Shown here: piece after piece, positions 28,151-36,761 of the stretch
Layout: every line of letters begins with the position of its first letter
Position numbering within the stretch: the stretch's first letter is position 1
NCBI RefSeq assembly: GCF_001543895.1
Contig: NZ_JYIJ01000010.1
Span: forward strand, 124,001 to 188,000
DNA: 64,000 nucleotides
Direction: 5' to 3'
DNA from: Carbonactinospora thermoautotrophica
Lineage (GTDB): Bacteria > Actinomycetota > Actinomycetes > Streptomycetales > Carbonactinosporaceae
Notes under the pieces: generated by a model
Databases searched by the model: none
What the model was told of the DNA's origin: nothing
Seen by the model: the letters and a program-made list of their open reading frames with translations, nothing else
Made by a program: the position numbers and the translations under genes

Positions 28151-28250
28151 TCCCGCGCGGCGGCAGGATGCCGGGCTCTCCAGGGATGGTGAACCCGGCG
28201 GGTGTTTGCTGGTAGCTCACAAAACCACGACAGGTGTCGCTTCCGCCCCG

Positions 28251-28256
28251 TAATGT
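28251..28256 (+). promoter_or_regulatory. -10 element of a leaderless pafA promoter
   Basis: TAATGT lies six bases before the pafA ATG, so transcription would begin at or next to the start codon. No RBS is present. A GACAGGTGTC palindrome at 28229-28238 occupies the -35 area and could bind a regulator. Confidence 0.5.
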
Positions 28257-28262
28257 GTGGGC

Positions 28263-29624
28263 ATGGACCGGCGTATTTTCGGGCTCGAGAACGAGTACGG
28301 CGTCACGTGCACCTTCCGCGGGCAGCGCAGGCTGTCCCCGGACGAGGTGGCACGCTATCTGTTCCGGCGGGTCGTCTCCTGGGGCCGCAGCAGTAACGTG
28401 TTCCTGCGCAACGGGGCCCGCCTGTACCTCGACGTGGGGAGCCATCCCGAGTACGCCACGCCGGAGTGCGACTCGATCATCGACCTGGTCATCCACGACA
28501 AGGCCGGGGAGCGCATCCTGGAGGGGCTGCTCGTGGACGCCGAGCGGCGGCTGCGCGAGGAGGGCATCGCAGGCGACGTCTACCTGTTCAAGAACAACAC
28601 CGACTCGGCCGGCAACTCCTACGGGTGCCATGAGAACTACCTGGTCGGCCGGCACGGCGAGTTCGCGCGGCTGGCGGACGTGCTCATCCCGTTCCTGGTC
28701 ACCCGGCAGCTCATCTGCGGTGCCGGCAAGGTGCTGCAGACGCCGCGCGGCGCGGTCTACTGCGTGAGCCAGCGCGCCGAGCACATCTGGGAGGGGGTCT
28801 CGTCCGCCACCACCCGGTCCCGGCCGATCATCAACACCCGCGACGAACCGCACGCCGACGCCGAGCGGTACCGCCGGCTGCACGTCATCGTCGGCGACTC
28901 GAACATGAGCGAGACCACGACCATGCTCAAGGTCGGCACCACCGACCTGGTGCTGCGCATGGTCGAGGCCGGGATCGTCATGCGGGACCTGACGCTGGAG
29001 AACCCGATCCGGGCGATCCGCGAGGTCAGCCACGACATGACCGGCCGCCGCAAGATGCGGCTCGCCAACGGGCGGGAGGCCAGCGCCCTGGAGATCCAGT
29101 CCGAGTACCTGGAGAAGGCCCGTGACTTCGCCTCCCGGCGCGGCATCGACGACGGGGTCGTCAAGCGGGTGCTGGACCTGTGGGAGCGCACGCTCACCGC
29201 GGTCTCCACCCAGGACTTCGACCCGGTGGCGCGGGAGATCGACTGGATCATCAAGTACCGGCTGATCGAGCGGTACCGGGCCAAGCATGATCTGCCGATC
29301 TCCAGCCCGCGCGTCGCGCAGCTCGACCTGGCCTACCACGACATCCACCGCGGCCGGGGCCTGTACTACCTGCTGGAGCGGCACGGCCAGGTGGAGCGGG
29401 TCGCCCGCGACCTGCAGATCTTCGAGGCCAAGTCGATCCCGCCGCAGACCACCCGAGCCCGGTTGCGCGGCGAGTTCATCCGGCGAGCCCAGGAGAAGCG
29501 GCGTGACTTCACGGTGGATTGGGTGCACCTGAAGCTCAACGACCAGGCCCAGCGCACGGTGCTCTGCAAGGACCCGTACCGTTCCGTCGACGAGCGTGTG
29601 GAGAAGCTGATCGCCAGTATGTGA
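28263..29624 (+). CDS. pafA: Pup-protein ligase
   Basis: Attaches deamidated Pup through its C-terminal Glu gamma-carboxylate to substrate lysines, using ATP. It shares the glutamine-synthetase-like fold with Dop: [12 protein letters not shown] at the N-terminus, catalytic Asp57 in [36 protein letters not shown] and [13 protein letters not shown]. The 453-aa length and absence of the Dop loop identify it as PafA. The ATG at 28263 (MDRRIFG) matches the family; an in-frame ATG-less extension of two residues is unlikely. Confidence 0.97.
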   Translation: MDRRIFGLENEYGVTCTFRGQRRLSPDEVARYLFRRVVSWGRSSNVFLRNGARLYLDVGSHPEYATPECDSIIDLVIHDKAGERILEGLLVDAERRLREEGIAGDVYLFKNNTDSAGNSYGCHENYLVGRHGEFARLADVLIPFLVTRQLICGAGKVLQTPRGAVYCVSQRAEHIWEGVSSATTRSRPIINTRDEPHADAERYRRLHVIVGDSNMSETTTMLKVGTTDLVLRMVEAGIVMRDLTLENPIRAIREVSHDMTGRRKMRLANGREASALEIQSEYLEKARDFASRRGIDDGVVKRVLDLWERTLTAVSTQDFDPVAREIDWIIKYRLIERYRAKHDLPISSPRVAQLDLAYHDIHRGRGLYYLLERHGQVERVARDLQIFEAKSIPPQTTRARLRGEFIRRAQEKRRDFTVDWVHLKLNDQAQRTVLCKDPYRSVDERVEKLIASM

Positions 29625-29700
29625 TCGCCCGTCCCGCACACCCGGTGGCGGTGATCCGGCCCGGCCGCGTTAATGTTTGGCGATCTGTCAGCAAACGAGA

Positions 29701-30633
29701 ATGAGGTCTGCCGTGCGCCGTGCTGTCGCACTGTTGATCGGTTCGCTGCTGCTTCTGGCCGGATGCGGTGGCGACCAGGGTGAGGACCTGCCGCAGGTGT
29801 CCGGCAAGTTCGGCGAGAAGCCGACCGTGACGCTGCCGAAGGGCGAGCCGGGCAAGGAGTTCCGGGTCAAGACCCTGATCGAGGGTGACGGGCCTGAGGT
29901 CAAGAAGGGCGACATCCTCTTTGCCCACCTCCTGCTCAAGAGGTGGCAGGGCGACGAGGAGCTGGGGGCCACCTACGACAGCAACCAGCTGTACGCCACC
30001 CCGGCCCCGATCGGCACCGGCCAGATGCCCAAGGCGCTGGACGAGGGGCTGGTCGGCAAGAAGGCCGGCAGCCGGGTCCTGATGGTCGTGCCGCCGGAGA
30101 AGGGCTACGGCGCCAACCCGCCGCAGGGCAGCCCCATCAAGCCCGACGACACGCTGGTCTTTGTGGTCGACGTGTACGGCTCCTACCCGCCCTCGGCGAG
30201 CGCCACCGGCCGGCCGGTCGGGAAGACCGACCCGAAGCTGCCCACGGTGCAGGGCCAGCCGGGTGAGAAGCCGACGATCAAACTGCCCCCCGGGGCCGCC
30301 CCGAAGCAGCTCGTGAGCCAGGTGCTCGTCGAGGGCACCGGGCCGGAGGTCAAGGCCGGCCAGTTCCTCATCGGCCAGTACGTCGGCGTGATCTGGCCCG
30401 GGGGCAAGGAGTTCGACGCCTCCTGGAACCGCCAGCAGCCCGCCGCCTTCCAGATCGGCACCGGGCAGGTGATCAAGGGCTGGGACGAGGGGCTGGTCGG
30501 CAAGAAGACCGGCAGCCGGGTCCTGCTCGTGATCCCGCCGGACAAGGGCTACGGCACCAGCGGCAGGCCAGAGGTCGGCATCAAGGGCACCGATACCCTG
30601 GTCTTCGTGGTCGACATCCTCGGCTCGCGCTAA
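29701..30633 (+). CDS. Tandem FKBP-type peptidyl-prolyl isomerase lipoprotein
   Basis: Exported lipoprotein (lipobox LLAGC near residue 21) with two FKBP domains. Each contains the core MPKALDEGLVGKKAGSRVLM or IKGWDEGLVGKKTGSRVLLV, then PPEKGYG or PPDKGYG and a DDTLVFVVDV-type last strand. The first domain lacks the usual WxxG tryptophan before the EGL segment (PKALDEGL), so it may be less active than the second (GWDEGL). A role in folding of secreted proteins is likely. FKBP genes after pafA are a conserved actinobacterial feature. Confidence 0.92.
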   Translation: MRSAVRRAVALLIGSLLLLAGCGGDQGEDLPQVSGKFGEKPTVTLPKGEPGKEFRVKTLIEGDGPEVKKGDILFAHLLLKRWQGDEELGATYDSNQLYATPAPIGTGQMPKALDEGLVGKKAGSRVLMVVPPEKGYGANPPQGSPIKPDDTLVFVVDVYGSYPPSASATGRPVGKTDPKLPTVQGQPGEKPTIKLPPGAAPKQLVSQVLVEGTGPEVKAGQFLIGQYVGVIWPGGKEFDASWNRQQPAAFQIGTGQVIKGWDEGLVGKKTGSRVLLVIPPDKGYGTSGRPEVGIKGTDTLVFVVDILGSR

Positions 30634-30654
30634 GGCCCCTCCCCCACCTCGCAG

Positions 30655-30688
30655 ATCGGGACGGCTCGGCGTGCTGAGCCGTCCCGAT
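30655..30688 (+). terminator. Terminator after the FKBP gene
   Basis: Perfect 13-bp stem ATCGGGACGGCTC / GAGCCGTCCCGAT with an eight-base loop, between the FKBP gene and the converging methyltransferase gene. Confidence 0.75.
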
Positions 30689-30831
30689 CCCAGGTTGGCC
30701 CCACCCGGCGACGATCCTCGTCGTGGATCTTGCCCAGGTCGGCTCTTCTCCACCGAGTCCGGTCGGCGGCGGGTGGACACCCCGGTGCCGGGAACGGACA
30801 CCCGCGCCCGCCGTGCCTGGGCCTGACCAGG

Positions 30832-31428
30832 TCAGTCCCGGATGGCGCGCACCAGGGTGTCCACCGCCTCGCGGGGACCCTGCGGGGTCTCCACCGGGCG
30901 CCGCACCCGCTCGGCCCGTTCGACGCGCAGGCCGGCCAGGTCGGCCGCCACGTCCTGGGGGGTGTAGAGCACCTCGGGGTTTTGCGGCCCGCCCACCCCC
31001 TCGGTGAGGTTGGCCAGGTCATGGGCGACCACCAGCAGGGTCCCACCCGGCCGTAGCGCCTCCCCGGCCCGGTGCAGGACCGCCGTCCGCTCTGCCGGCG
31101 GCAGTTGCACGTAGGCGATCAGCACCAGGTCGAAGCTGCCCGGGGGAGGGACGAAGGAGCGCAGGTCCGCCAGGACCCACTCGACCTCCACACCTCGCTC
31201 CTCGGCGAGTGCCTGGGCCTTGGCGAGCCCGACCTCGGAGAAGTCGACCCCGGTGACCTTCCAGCCGCGTTCGGCCAGCCACACCGCGTTGCGTCCCTCG
31301 CCTGCGCCCAGGTCGATCGCCCGGCCCGGCGGCAGGTCGGCCAGCTCGGCGACGACGAACCGGTTCGGTTCTGTGGTCCAGACGAACCCTGCCTCGCTGT
31401 AGCGGCGATCCCACTCGTGGCGGTCCAA
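30832..31428 (-). CDS. Class I SAM-dependent methyltransferase
   Basis: Compact Rossmann-fold methyltransferase (198 aa). Motif I is AIDLGAGEGRNAVWLAERG, motif II is VTGVDFSEVGLAKAQ and motif IV is FDLVLIAYVQLP. The N-terminus WDRRYSEAGFVWTTEPNRF resembles the TehB/thiopurine-methyltransferase-like group. The substrate is unknown. The start is TTG 31428, with GGGAGGAGAG immediately ahead. The 207 bp between it and the gene behind it shows no recognised element. Confidence 0.82.
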   Translation of the reverse strand: MDRHEWDRRYSEAGFVWTTEPNRFVVAELADLPPGRAIDLGAGEGRNAVWLAERGWKVTGVDFSEVGLAKAQALAEERGVEVEWVLADLRSFVPPPGSFDLVLIAYVQLPPAERTAVLHRAGEALRPGGTLLVVAHDLANLTEGVGGPQNPEVLYTPQDVAADLAGLRVERAERVRRPVETPQGPREAVDTLVRAIRD

Positions 31429-31635
31429 CTCTCCTCCCGGTATCTGCTCCGCGCCAGGCTCCTCCTGGCAGTCTGCATCATGCCCTGCTCACCGAGACGC
31501 TTCCGCAGGATCTGGCACCGCCGACACCGCGGGCCTGCCCCTGGTCCGGGCGACGAGCACCCGCCATCACGCCTGCTGACCGCCGGGAGCGCAGGCGGCG
31601 ACACGTCGGCCCCGCGCGGAACACCCCGGGGTACC

Positions 31636-32715
31636 CTAACGGTCGCCAAGGAGCGCCGCTGCGTACCGGCCGGCCGCAGCCGCGGCCAGGAAGTACGCGG
31701 TGTCCTCGTCCAGCCCGCGGCCCATCGTGGACAGCTTGACCGGGGCGCGGCGCAGCGCGTCCAGCAGGCCGTCCACGGGGACCCGGACGACGCGGTGGCG
31801 GGTCCGCAGCGGTTCGACGGCGTCGCGGACCTGGTCGCCGAAGGGGCCGGGCAGGTCCGGCACGACGAGGTCGGCGGAGGCGAGGGCGACGCGCCCGTAC
31901 GCGGTCAGGCTGTGGTGGGAGACGCCCCGGTGCCGCGGGCGGGGATCCGCCTCGGAGACGCGCAACGAGCCGACCGGCCGGCCGTCCAGCGCGGCGACCG
32001 CGTTGACCGCCTCACCGGAGGACACGCCGGAGAAGCCCCATCGGGTGCCGGTGCCGAGGTTGCCCGGGCCCTGGGAGACGACCGTAAGCTCCGCGCCGAG
32101 CACGTGGCGGGCAGCGAGCAGGCCGGTGTGCAGGGTGACCGCCTCCAGGTCGCCGCCGAAGGACTGGCCGACTGTGACCGAGCCGAGCAGCCACCCGGCC
32201 CGCCGCAGCTCGGCGGCCGTGCGGGAGAACCACAACGGCAGGGCGCCGCCGTCGCTCATCACGTAGGCGATGCGGGTGCCGGGCCGCGCGGCGAGCACGG
32301 CGGCGCAGATCGCGGGCAGGGCGGAGTGCAGGTCCGCGATCACCACCGGCATGCCGTCCAGGCTGTCCGCCTCGCGCAGCAGGTCGTGGTGCGGGGAGTC
32401 CTGCTCGTCCGCGCCCTGGACGACGGCCTGCAGCGGCGTGTAGCGGGCCTTGACCAGGTGGCCGGGGAAATCCGGATCCGGCGGCAGCCGGTCGGGCAGG
32501 GCGACCACGAGCGCGTATCCGCCGGTGCCCAGGCCGAGCGCGAGCGCGTTGGTGTTGAGCAGTACGCGGTCGCCCGGCTCGGGTCGCCCGACGAGCGCTG
32601 GGTAGGCGAGGGCGGGTAGCTCATCGCCCTCGGGCTTCGTCCGCACCGTCAACTCGACCGTGCCGGCCCACTCTCGCCGGACGGACAGGACCTCGCCGTC
32701 ACGCCACCGGATCAT
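31636..32715 (-). CDS. DUF3866 family protein
   Basis: Soluble protein of 359 aa with the DUF3866 pattern (MIRWRDGEVLSVRREWAGTVEL...GDRVLLNTNALALGLGTGGYALVVALPD). It contains GxG-rich stretches (VSQGPGNLGTGTRWGFSG) suggestive of nucleotide or cofactor binding. Function is not established. It regularly occurs divergent to pafB/pafC, as here, with a 121-bp shared promoter region. Confidence 0.82.
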   Translation of the reverse strand: MIRWRDGEVLSVRREWAGTVELTVRTKPEGDELPALAYPALVGRPEPGDRVLLNTNALALGLGTGGYALVVALPDRLPPDPDFPGHLVKARYTPLQAVVQGADEQDSPHHDLLREADSLDGMPVVIADLHSALPAICAAVLAARPGTRIAYVMSDGGALPLWFSRTAAELRRAGWLLGSVTVGQSFGGDLEAVTLHTGLLAARHVLGAELTVVSQGPGNLGTGTRWGFSGVSSGEAVNAVAALDGRPVGSLRVSEADPRPRHRGVSHHSLTAYGRVALASADLVVPDLPGPFGDQVRDAVEPLRTRHRVVRVPVDGLLDALRRAPVKLSTMGRGLDEDTAYFLAAAAAGRYAAALLGDR

Positions 32716-32760
32716 GAGGGCAGGCTAGCGGGTCGCGGGCGACGTGTCCCCCGAGCGGCA

Positions 32761-32773
32761 AAGATAACAGGCC
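32761..32773 (-). promoter_or_regulatory. AAGATAACAGGCC element, candidate -10 region for the DUF3866 gene
   Basis: Reading leftward it gives GGCCTGTTATCTT, with TGTTAT/TTATCT as a possible -10 about 48 bp ahead of the DUF3866 ATG. The same 13-mer occurs at 18110. Its position in the divergent DUF3866-pafB gap fits a promoter. Confidence 0.4.
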
Positions 32774-32836
32774 TAAGCGTTTCGATCATACTTCGCCCCA
32801 AAACGCGATAACGTCGGAACCGGGGAAGGAGCTTCG

Positions 32837-33799
32837 ATGTCGGCCCGCAAGACCGAACGACTAATGAACTTGGTGATCTGCTTGCTCGCGGCGCGCGGCT
32901 ACGTGAGCAAGGAGCGGATCCGTCGGACCGTCGCCGGCTACGAGCACTGCAAGACCGACGAGGCCTTCGAGCGCATGTTCGATCGCGACAAGGAAGAGCT
33001 GCGCGAGATGGGCATCCCGCTTGAGGTCGGCACGCACAGCGCCTGGTTCGAGGACGAGCCCGGGTACCGGATCCGGCCGAACGCGTACGCCCTTCCGGAC
33101 CTCGATCTGGAGCCGGACGAGGCCGCGGTGCTCAGCCTGGCCGCGCGGTTCTGGCAGCACGCGTCGCTGGCCCGCGCCGCCTCGGACGCGCTGCTGAAGC
33201 TCAAGGCTGCGGGCGTGGAGACCGGCGAGGTGTCGCTGACCGGGATCGAGCCGCGGGTGACGGCCGGGGAACCGGCGTTCGAGCCGCTGTGGCAGGCGGT
33301 GCGGGACCGGTACCCGGTCACGTTCCCCTACCGGCGGGCGACCGCGACCGAGCCGCAGGAGCGACACGTGGAGCCGTGGGGGATCGTGTGCTGGCACGGC
33401 CGGTGGTACCTGGGCGGGTACGACCGGGACCGGCAGGCCCCACGGGTGTTCCGGCTCGACCGCGTCGCCGGCGAGGTACGGCCGATCGGCGCGCCCGGCA
33501 GCGTACGCGTGCCGGAGGAGGTGAACATCCGCGCGATGGTCGTGGAGACCGATGATGAGCGGGCCCGCGGCCAGGCGCGGCTGCGGCTGCGCGCGGGAGC
33601 CGGCTTCCCGCTGCGACGGAGCGCGGCCTCGGTCACGCCCGAATCCGAGGAGTGGGACATCGTCGAGGTCTGGTACCGGGACCCGGAGGACTTCGCGCAG
33701 TGGCTCGCCACGTTCGGCGCCGACGTGGTGGTGCTGGACCCGCCCGAAGTCCGTGACGCGGTGATACGGCGCCTGAAGGCGGTTGCGGGGATGTCATGA
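32837..33799 (+). CDS. pafB: WYL-domain transcriptional regulator PafB
   Basis: Subunit of the PafBC activator that drives the mycobacterial LexA-independent DNA-damage response. It has an N-terminal winged helix (KTERLMNLVICLLAARGYVSKERIRR) and a WYL ligand-sensing domain (HVEPWGIVCWHGRWYLGGYDRDRQAPRVFRLDRV). Start ATG with GAAGGAG ahead. It overlaps pafC by four bases (ATGA), so both subunits are co-translated. In mycobacteria these genes lie beside pafA. Confidence 0.94.
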   Translation: MSARKTERLMNLVICLLAARGYVSKERIRRTVAGYEHCKTDEAFERMFDRDKEELREMGIPLEVGTHSAWFEDEPGYRIRPNAYALPDLDLEPDEAAVLSLAARFWQHASLARAASDALLKLKAAGVETGEVSLTGIEPRVTAGEPAFEPLWQAVRDRYPVTFPYRRATATEPQERHVEPWGIVCWHGRWYLGGYDRDRQAPRVFRLDRVAGEVRPIGAPGSVRVPEEVNIRAMVVETDDERARGQARLRLRAGAGFPLRRSAASVTPESEEWDIVEVWYRDPEDFAQWLATFGADVVVLDPPEVRDAVIRRLKAVAGMS

Positions 33800-34773
33800 A
33801 CGAGCAGAGGCGAAGCGGAGCGACCGCGGGGGAGCGGCTGTCCCGGCTGCTGGCGCTGGTGCCGTACCTGCTGGCCCGGCCCGGGGCGCGGGTGGAGGAC
33901 GTGGCCCGGGAGTTCGGGATCAGCGAGGACCAGCTGGTCAAGGACCTGAAGCTGATCTGGTTCTGCGGCCTGCCCGGATACCTGCCAGGCGACCTGATCG
34001 AGGTCGACATCGAAGGCGGGCACATCCACGTGTCCAACGCGGAGACGATCTCCCGGCCCTTGCGGCTCGGCGCCGACGAGGCGACCGCGCTGCTCGTGGC
34101 GCTGCGGGCGCTCGCCGAGGTGCCCGGGCTGCGTGACCGGGACGCGCTGCACCGCACCATCGCGAAGCTGGAGCGCGCCGCCGGGGACGCGGCAGAGGCC
34201 AGCCACCACGTCCGGGTGGAGGTGGAGGCCGAGGAGCGGGTGGTGGCGACCGTGCAGACGGCGCTGGCCGAGCGGCGGCGCGTGCACCTGACGTACTACG
34301 TGCCGGGGCGGGACGAGACCACCGAACGGGACGTGGACCCCATGCGCCTGGTCCTGGAGGGTGGCCGCTCGTACCTGGAGGGCTGGTGCCACCGGGCGGA
34401 GGCGGTGCGTCTGTTCCGGGTGGACCGGGTGGTCTCGATCGACCTGCTGGACGAGCCGGCGCAGGTCCCCCGCGACGCCGAGCCGATCAACCTGGACGCG
34501 GGTCTGTTCCAGCCCTCGCCGACCGATCTGCTGGTGACGCTGGAGCTGGCTCCTCCGGCGCGCTGGGTCGCCGAGTACTACCCGTGCGAGTCGGTGGAGG
34601 AACTGGGCGAGGGCCGGCTGCGGGTACGGCTGCGCACGCCCGAGCCGGGTTGGATCACCCGGCTGGCGCTGCGGTTGGGCGACAACGGCCGTGTGGTCGA
34701 TCCCCCGGAGCTGGTCGCCCGGGTCCGGCAGACGGCGGCGGCGGCTCTTGCGGCGTACGAGCGGACAGGGTAG
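33796..34773 (+). CDS. pafC: WYL-domain transcriptional regulator PafC
   Basis: Partner of PafB. The N-terminal winged helix (RLSRLLALVPYLLARPGARVEDVAREFGISEDQLVKDL) is followed by a WYL domain (VDPMRLVLEGGRSYLEGWCHRAEAVRLFRVDRV) and a C-terminal extension. Its HTH is divergent from PafB's, as expected for the heterodimer. Length is 325 aa. Confidence 0.94.
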   Translation: MNEQRRSGATAGERLSRLLALVPYLLARPGARVEDVAREFGISEDQLVKDLKLIWFCGLPGYLPGDLIEVDIEGGHIHVSNAETISRPLRLGADEATALLVALRALAEVPGLRDRDALHRTIAKLERAAGDAAEASHHVRVEVEAEERVVATVQTALAERRRVHLTYYVPGRDETTERDVDPMRLVLEGGRSYLEGWCHRAEAVRLFRVDRVVSIDLLDEPAQVPRDAEPINLDAGLFQPSPTDLLVTLELAPPARWVAEYYPCESVEELGEGRLRVRLRTPEPGWITRLALRLGDNGRVVDPPELVARVRQTAAAALAAYERTG

Positions 34774-34827
34774 ACATGCATCACAGATGATCTTGGTGGT
34801 GGCGGGGACACGGGGAGGGGAGCGGCG

Positions 34828-35037
34828 TTGTCCAAGAGGTTCAAGGCGTCGTGCCCATGCTGCGGGAGCGTGGAGCTGTCCGCCGCCGAACTGCGGCTCG
34901 TGGTGAGCCCCCGACGCTCGTTCTACCTGTTCCGCTGCCCGCGTTGCGAGCAGGCGGTGCGCAAGCCGGCCGGGCCACGGATCATCGAGCTGCTGACCGA
35001 CGGGGGAGTCCTGTCGGTGCGCGTCCACGCGTCCTGA
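34828..35037 (+). CDS. Small zinc-ribbon protein
   Basis: Protein of 69 aa with two CxxC knuckles, CPCC near residue 9 and CPRC near residue 38, so probably a single zinc ribbon. The middle is basic. It starts with TTG 34828, with a GGGGAGGGGAG stretch ahead. It lies 54 bp after pafC and may be in its operon. No specific function can be assigned. Confidence 0.65.
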   Translation: MSKRFKASCPCCGSVELSAAELRLVVSPRRSFYLFRCPRCEQAVRKPAGPRIIELLTDGGVLSVRVHAS

Positions 35038-35088
35038 GGCGGGGCGGCCGGCGTGGCCCAGGTTCCGGCGTGGACTAGGGTCTGTGTC

Positions 35089-35298
35089 ATGGTCTGGGTG
35101 GTTGTGAACGTGTTGCTTGCCGTGGCGGGCCTGGCGGTGCTCGCCGTACTGGGTTGGCGGCTGTGGCGGGACGTGCGGGCGCTGGGCCGGGCCGTTACGG
35201 CGGCGGCGGACCGGCTGAACACGGCCGTCGCCCAGCTGGAGGCGGCGACCCGCGGCCAGGGCCGGCACGAGGTGGGGCCGCAGCGACCAGGGGATTAA
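35089..35298 (+). CDS. Small single-pass membrane protein
   Basis: Protein of 69 aa: one N-terminal transmembrane helix (VVVNVLLAVAGLAVLAVLGW), then an amphipathic helix (LWRDVRALGRAVTAAADRLNTAVAQLE) and a short polar tail. The ATG at 35089 is chosen because TAGGGT at 35076-35081 is a good -10 seven bases upstream, giving a leaderless mRNA; an upstream GTG at 35053 would bring this promoter into the ORF. Similar small proteins precede tatA in other actinomycetes. Confidence 0.65.
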   Translation: MVWVVVNVLLAVAGLAVLAVLGWRLWRDVRALGRAVTAAADRLNTAVAQLEAATRGQGRHEVGPQRPGD

Positions 35299-35407
35299 CC
35301 GTGGCTGACGCCGAGGCGACCATTTGTGACCTCCCGTGAGCTTTGCCGCGACGTGAACCGTGGCCGGCCTATGATGGCGACGACCGCTCCATGAAGAGGT
35401 GCCCACC

Positions 35408-35686
35408 ATGCCTTTCAACCTGCAGATGCCCGAGCTGATCCTGATCCTGCTCGTCGTCGTGCTGCTGTTCGGCGCGAAGCGGCTCCCGGAGACGGCCCGG
35501 GCGCTGGGCAAGTCGCTGCGCATCTTCAAGGCCGAGACGAAGGCCATGAAGGAGGACGACACACCGACCCGGAGCGACGCGGCCCAGCCCGCCCAGCCGG
35601 CTGAGCCGCGGGCGATCGAGGCGCGACCCGGCCAGCCGGTCCAGCACGTGCCCGGGGCCGCGGAGCCTCGCAAGGGCGAGAACTGA
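35408..35686 (+). CDS. tatA: Sec-independent protein translocase subunit TatA
   Basis: Pore-forming subunit of the twin-arginine pathway. One N-terminal transmembrane helix ([20 protein letters not shown]) carries the conserved FGxKRLPE hinge, followed by an amphipathic helix ([16 protein letters not shown]) and a Pro/Ala-rich tail. Start ATG, eight bases after AAGAGG. A TATGAT -10-like hexamer is at 35370-35375. It is 36 bp ahead of tatC. The Tat-signal hexosaminidase at 9.9 kb is a plausible client. Confidence 0.94.
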   Translation: MPFNLQMPELILILLVVVLLFGAKRLPETARALGKSLRIFKAETKAMKEDDTPTRSDAAQPAQPAEPRAIEARPGQPVQHVPGAAEPRKGEN

Positions 35687-35722
35687 TCTGATCGTCGGCA
35701 GAGTCGTCGGTACGGTGCTGAT

Positions 35723-36598
35723 GTGAGCCCGGTCAAGGGTCTGCGGTTGCCGAAACGGCGGGAGAGGGATCCCGAGGGGCGGATGCCCTTCACGGAGCAC
35801 ATCCGTGAGCTGCGCGATCGGATGATCAAGTCCCTGATCGCGATCCTGATCGGCAGCGTCGTCGGTTTCTACTTCTACGAGCCGTTGATGCGGCTCCTCA
35901 CCGACCCGGTCTGCGATCTGCGGAACGTCGGGAAGATCAGCGGTGCGGACTGCGCCGGCGGGGTGCTGGTCCTCGAAGGCGTGCTGGGCCCCTTCACCCT
36001 GAGCATCAAGGTGGCCCTCTTCGCGGGGCTCGTGCTGGCCTCGCCGGTGTGGCTGTACCAGGTGTGGGCGTTCCTGTCCCCCGGCCTGCACCGGCACGAG
36101 AAGCGGTACGCGCTGTCGTTCGTCTCGACCGGCGTGCCGCTGTTCCTGGTCGGGGCGGTCTTCGGCTACCTGATCCTGCCGAAGGCCCTGGACACGCTGC
36201 TCGGGTTCACCCCGGAGAGCGTGCGCAACCAGCTCAACCTGGAGCAGTACATCGACTTCGTGCTGCGCCTGGTGCTGGTGTTCGGGCTGTCGTTCGAACT
36301 GCCGTTGCTGCTGGTGCTGTTCAACTTCATGGGCGTGCTCACCGGGCAGCGGATGCTCGGCTGGTGGCGTTGGATGGTGCTGGGCATCTTCGTGTTCGCC
36401 GCGGTGGCCACCCCCACCGGTGACCCGATCACGATGTCGGCGATGGCCCTGCCGATGACCGTGTTCTACTTCCTCGCGGTCGGTGTCTCCTGCCTGAACG
36501 ACAAGCGCCGCCGTGGCGCGGACCCGGACGCGAATCTCAGCCCGGACGAGGCGTCCGTGATCGACACCCGCCCGAGCTCGCTCGACGACGTCCCCTGA
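35723..36598 (+). CDS. tatC: Sec-independent protein translocase subunit TatC
   Basis: Polytopic receptor of the Tat pathway. The N-terminal motif MPFTEHIRELRDRMIKSL is diagnostic (signal-binding Glu in the HIREL region), followed by about six transmembrane helices and the conserved FEL/PLLLVLF segment. The GTG start follows directly after the tatA gap. The C-terminus is a charged cytoplasmic tail. In related genomes helY lies close downstream; here it is 11.5 kb away. Confidence 0.95.
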   Translation: MSPVKGLRLPKRRERDPEGRMPFTEHIRELRDRMIKSLIAILIGSVVGFYFYEPLMRLLTDPVCDLRNVGKISGADCAGGVLVLEGVLGPFTLSIKVALFAGLVLASPVWLYQVWAFLSPGLHRHEKRYALSFVSTGVPLFLVGAVFGYLILPKALDTLLGFTPESVRNQLNLEQYIDFVLRLVLVFGLSFELPLLLVLFNFMGVLTGQRMLGWWRWMVLGIFVFAAVATPTGDPITMSAMALPMTVFYFLAVGVSCLNDKRRRGADPDANLSPDEASVIDTRPSSLDDVP

Positions 36599-36620
36599 TC
36601 CGGGCGTGTTCGCCCGGATC
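36597..36620. terminator. Terminator overlapping the tatC stop
   Basis: Perfect 10-bp stem GATCCGGGCG / CGCCCGGATC with loop TGTT. It starts within the tatC stop codon and lies between converging genes. The rest of the gap to 36761 shows nothing recognisable. Confidence 0.75.
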
Positions 36621-36761
36621 AGACAGTGGCTGCGGCGCCCGGCGGGCGCGCCGGCCGGGCGCCCACCGGTGACCGTGAACAAGGCCCGTGCCGGAAGCCC
36701 GACGCTCGGCATGCGGGCCCGCGCCTTTGCGCTAGTCGTCCGCCGCGGGCGTGTGCCGCCG

